A DNA stretch of 64,000 nt. Source: Hymenolepis diminuta. Lineage: Eukaryota > Platyhelminthes > Cestoda > Cyclophyllidea > Hymenolepididae. Location: positions 1,409,791 to 1,473,790 of the forward strand of contig CAADRB010000021.1 of assembly GCA_900708905.1 (NCBI GenBank), read 5' to 3'. Made by a program: the position numbers and the translations under genes. Numbering within the stretch: the stretch's first letter is position 1; every line of letters begins with the position of its first letter. The notes under the pieces are model-generated. The model was not told where the DNA came from. It saw only the letters and a list, made by a program, of their open reading frames with translations, and searched no databases. Below, piece after piece: positions 61,570 to 64,000 of the stretch.

Positions 61570-64000
61570 TAATTAATTGAAACCTGATCCCTTAGGAGCT
61601 TATTATGCTTGAATAATATTCCTCTCGTGAATCAGTGCATTTAGGAAATCGAGGGAGAATGTAAAGAAGATTATAAATTCAGTTGCTAAATGAAGGGACT
61701 ATATGAACAGAAATTACTTTTGAATTAACTGTTAAAACAGTGGTAATGAGCTTGCACTGGGCATGTTTAAATCATACTCATTTTTTATATTTTATAGGGG
61801 ATTTTGGACCTACTCATCGTTCTTTTTTTCACATAAATAGCTCATCCTAGCTCATCTCCATTGCCAAAACTTAAAGCCTCTAAAATTCCGAGGGTATATT
61901 ATTTATTTATTGTTGGAAAAGTTAGAGCGGAATGTGAATGGGTGCGCAATGCGAATTAAGTGTTTAAATTGACTGTCATATTCTTAAAACGCACATACAT
62001 GCCGACTTCCCTTTTATCCCAAATATTGGGCATTTACTACCCTTTCTCTTTTAATGTCATCATATTACTGCGTAATGCCTTTTATTGTTGTTTAATACAC
62101 TTCATTTACAGATATACCAGCAAAGTAGAGTAGCATATGGGAATGAGGTAATTACACCCTGGAGTTATCACCTCCTACCTAACTGCTCTATCCGTTGATC
62201 ATCCTTCTGCTTTAAGTAAACTTTTCGGCTTAATAGCCGTAGAATTGATATCTCATCTGTTCTCCCATAATACAAGTTCTGTTTTAGGTTAATCATTGAA
62301 ATCAGAGGGACTAGAGCCTAGCAAAATATCTGTCTTATCCATAGAATGTGACCTTTTGAAAGACTTCATTTTAGCAGATTTACCATATAATTTATTGATA
62401 TTCATAGGCTAGGCACAAGAGTTGTCATTTGCCAAAAAAGCATTATTTATTGCTATCGAGAATAATTTCTGTGCATCGCTTTAAGGCAGCGGATTTGAAA
62501 AATTTGAAATGACCAAAGTTTTCGTCTCTGGAGTAAAGTACTTCCAGGAAAATGTAAATAGGTTAAGTTGCAAACATCGCTATTGAATGTGGTAATATTT
62601 GTCACAAGCAGACCTACCAAGATAGCATGGATGTCGAGTAGTTCAGTGAGAAACTTGGGCCATAATGCCCGCAATGTCGTTTTCTTATGCAGCAGGGCAG
62701 TTGCTTCTGCTCGCTTATTTTGTAGTGGCCAAGTATGTTAAATTTTTCATTAATATGTCTTGAATTTTTTTCCAATGCTGTCGTACCCGTTGTAATTACT
62801 TTTCGAGACCTCAAAAATGACCTTGGACATCCCTACTTTTCGACTTGTCATGATCTCCTGTCGGGAAGGCACAGACGATTTTGAACGCCCATCGAGACCT
62901 GACAGACCTAACATATACTCCCTTTATAGATATACACAGAACATCCGCTCCGCACACTCCCTCTCTGCTCGTGGTCCCTGGTCCTCTTGCAATAAATTCT
63001 GATCCTTACTATTTTGTCTTCTCCCTCTATCCTGCTGTTGTAGTAATGACCAGTGGAAGATAGAAGATATAGCTTGCAGAAAGCTTGGAAAAATTTGATA
63101 CCTTACCGGCTACAAAACCTAATATTTATTGATCCCACCCCTCTATCTTATTTACTGTTGTGTAGAAATCCTAACTTACCTTATCTATGGAATGTGTTAT
63201 AAATCTTCCAGGAAGAAGTTCTGAAACTTTTTTTATATTTTTTCATTTATCATCTATGATTTTTTTAATTATATGCATATAATGTTTACCTTCAAATTTG
63301 CAACCACTCAGCTCCCAGTCACTTGTGTTATTTATTTTGTCGAGACAGTCTCTTGAGGAAGAAAATGTATGAATCATTAATGTTATTAGAAGAAATCAGT
63401 CGTGAAATCTTGTCTTTCACTGACATCTGCGTTGAATTTCTCTTAAGCAGAGACTTTTTAGCGATTAGATCATTCATAAAGTCCATTTGAACAGAAGTTG
63501 TCATGTACGTATCCGTATTCCTGATTTAGGTGAGAGCACTTAGTAGAGTAGAGAAATAAGATTATTTGAGAAACATCAGTCCTGAAACCAAAATTTTTAC
63601 ATAGCAACAGATACAGTTAAGGCCCTTATGGTCAGCCACTTCCGATGCATTTACTTTCTTCTAGTAGTCAAGCAAGGTGATGCGAACTAACAAATCGAAT
63701 GGATATCCCCTACAAGCCGATCGCCGTGGATTAAAACCTTTACTTAATAACCGTAGCCACCGTAGACTACTTAACTTCTACTGGCCTATATCATTTTCAA
63801 ACCCTTTTTTGCAATTTGCTGAAGATTATTATTAATTAGAAGAGAATAACTTAAAGAATAATTACAGAGAGAATTATTTAACGGGGTTTTAATGAAGATC
63901 TAGTGTGAAAGTGTTTTCTTAGATTATATTTTTGTATACCAAGATAATTTGTGTTTTTGAGCTAGAAGCAAACTTCGTTAGGTGAAGAATTTGCTGCATC
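61570..64000. other. Gene-free stretch to the window end
   Basis: No gene recognised. Overlapping frames at 62453-62814 (minus) and 62817-63063 (plus) have no known motif and no splice partners. If a gene continues past the window, nothing here reveals it. Confidence 0.4.

Overview
This window looks like nuclear DNA of a parasitic flatworm, most likely a tapeworm. It is AT-rich, with long gene-poor stretches full of decayed dispersed repeats. Its genes are spliced, and several introns are only 34-43 bases long with GT..TTTTAG ends, which fits cestode gene structure. The species cannot be fixed from sequence alone. There are no operons, ribosome binding sites, CRISPR arrays or intact transposases.

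Layout. 1-16.5 kb: no supportable gene; repeat fragments only. 16.5-17.7 kb (minus): an intronless Ser/Thr protein kinase. 17.7-33.9 kb: gene desert with several dispersed repeat families, one nested insertion, tRNA-derived SINE copies, a decayed copy of the kinase (about 23.55-23.70 kb) and two other coding-like relics. 33.9-37.2 kb (plus): NUDT9-type ADP-ribose pyrophosphatase in six exons. 38.35-38.6 kb (plus): a one-exon 83-residue single-pass membrane protein. 40.0-43.2 kb (minus): ESS2/DGCR14 splicing factor in five exons. 43.4-48.4 kb (plus): SHQ1, a box H/ACA RNP assembly factor, in eight exons, divergent from ESS2 across a 259-base shared promoter that holds a 9-base perfect inverted repeat. 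49.6-59.9 kb (plus): RAD54B, a Swi2/Snf2 recombination motor, in 15 exons, with one GC-AG intron and, inside intron 13, a previously unlabelled antisense coding relic of about 1 kb. 59.9-64 kb: no supportable gene, SINE copies only.

The four multi-exon genes were assembled by hand from phase-compatible splice sites and remembered family conservation. All four give continuous frames with lengths near their family (NUDT9 289 aa, ESS2 449 aa, SHQ1 447 aa, RAD54B 906 aa). They are housekeeping functions (ADP-ribose hydrolysis, mRNA splicing, snoRNP/telomerase RNP biogenesis, homologous recombination) and do not form one pathway. The most unusual items are the divergent kinase (HLD and DFD in place of HRD and DFG) with its dead relative, the antisense relic in RAD54B, the GC-AG intron and the repeat nested within another repeat. 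I did not find a clearly new biological system.
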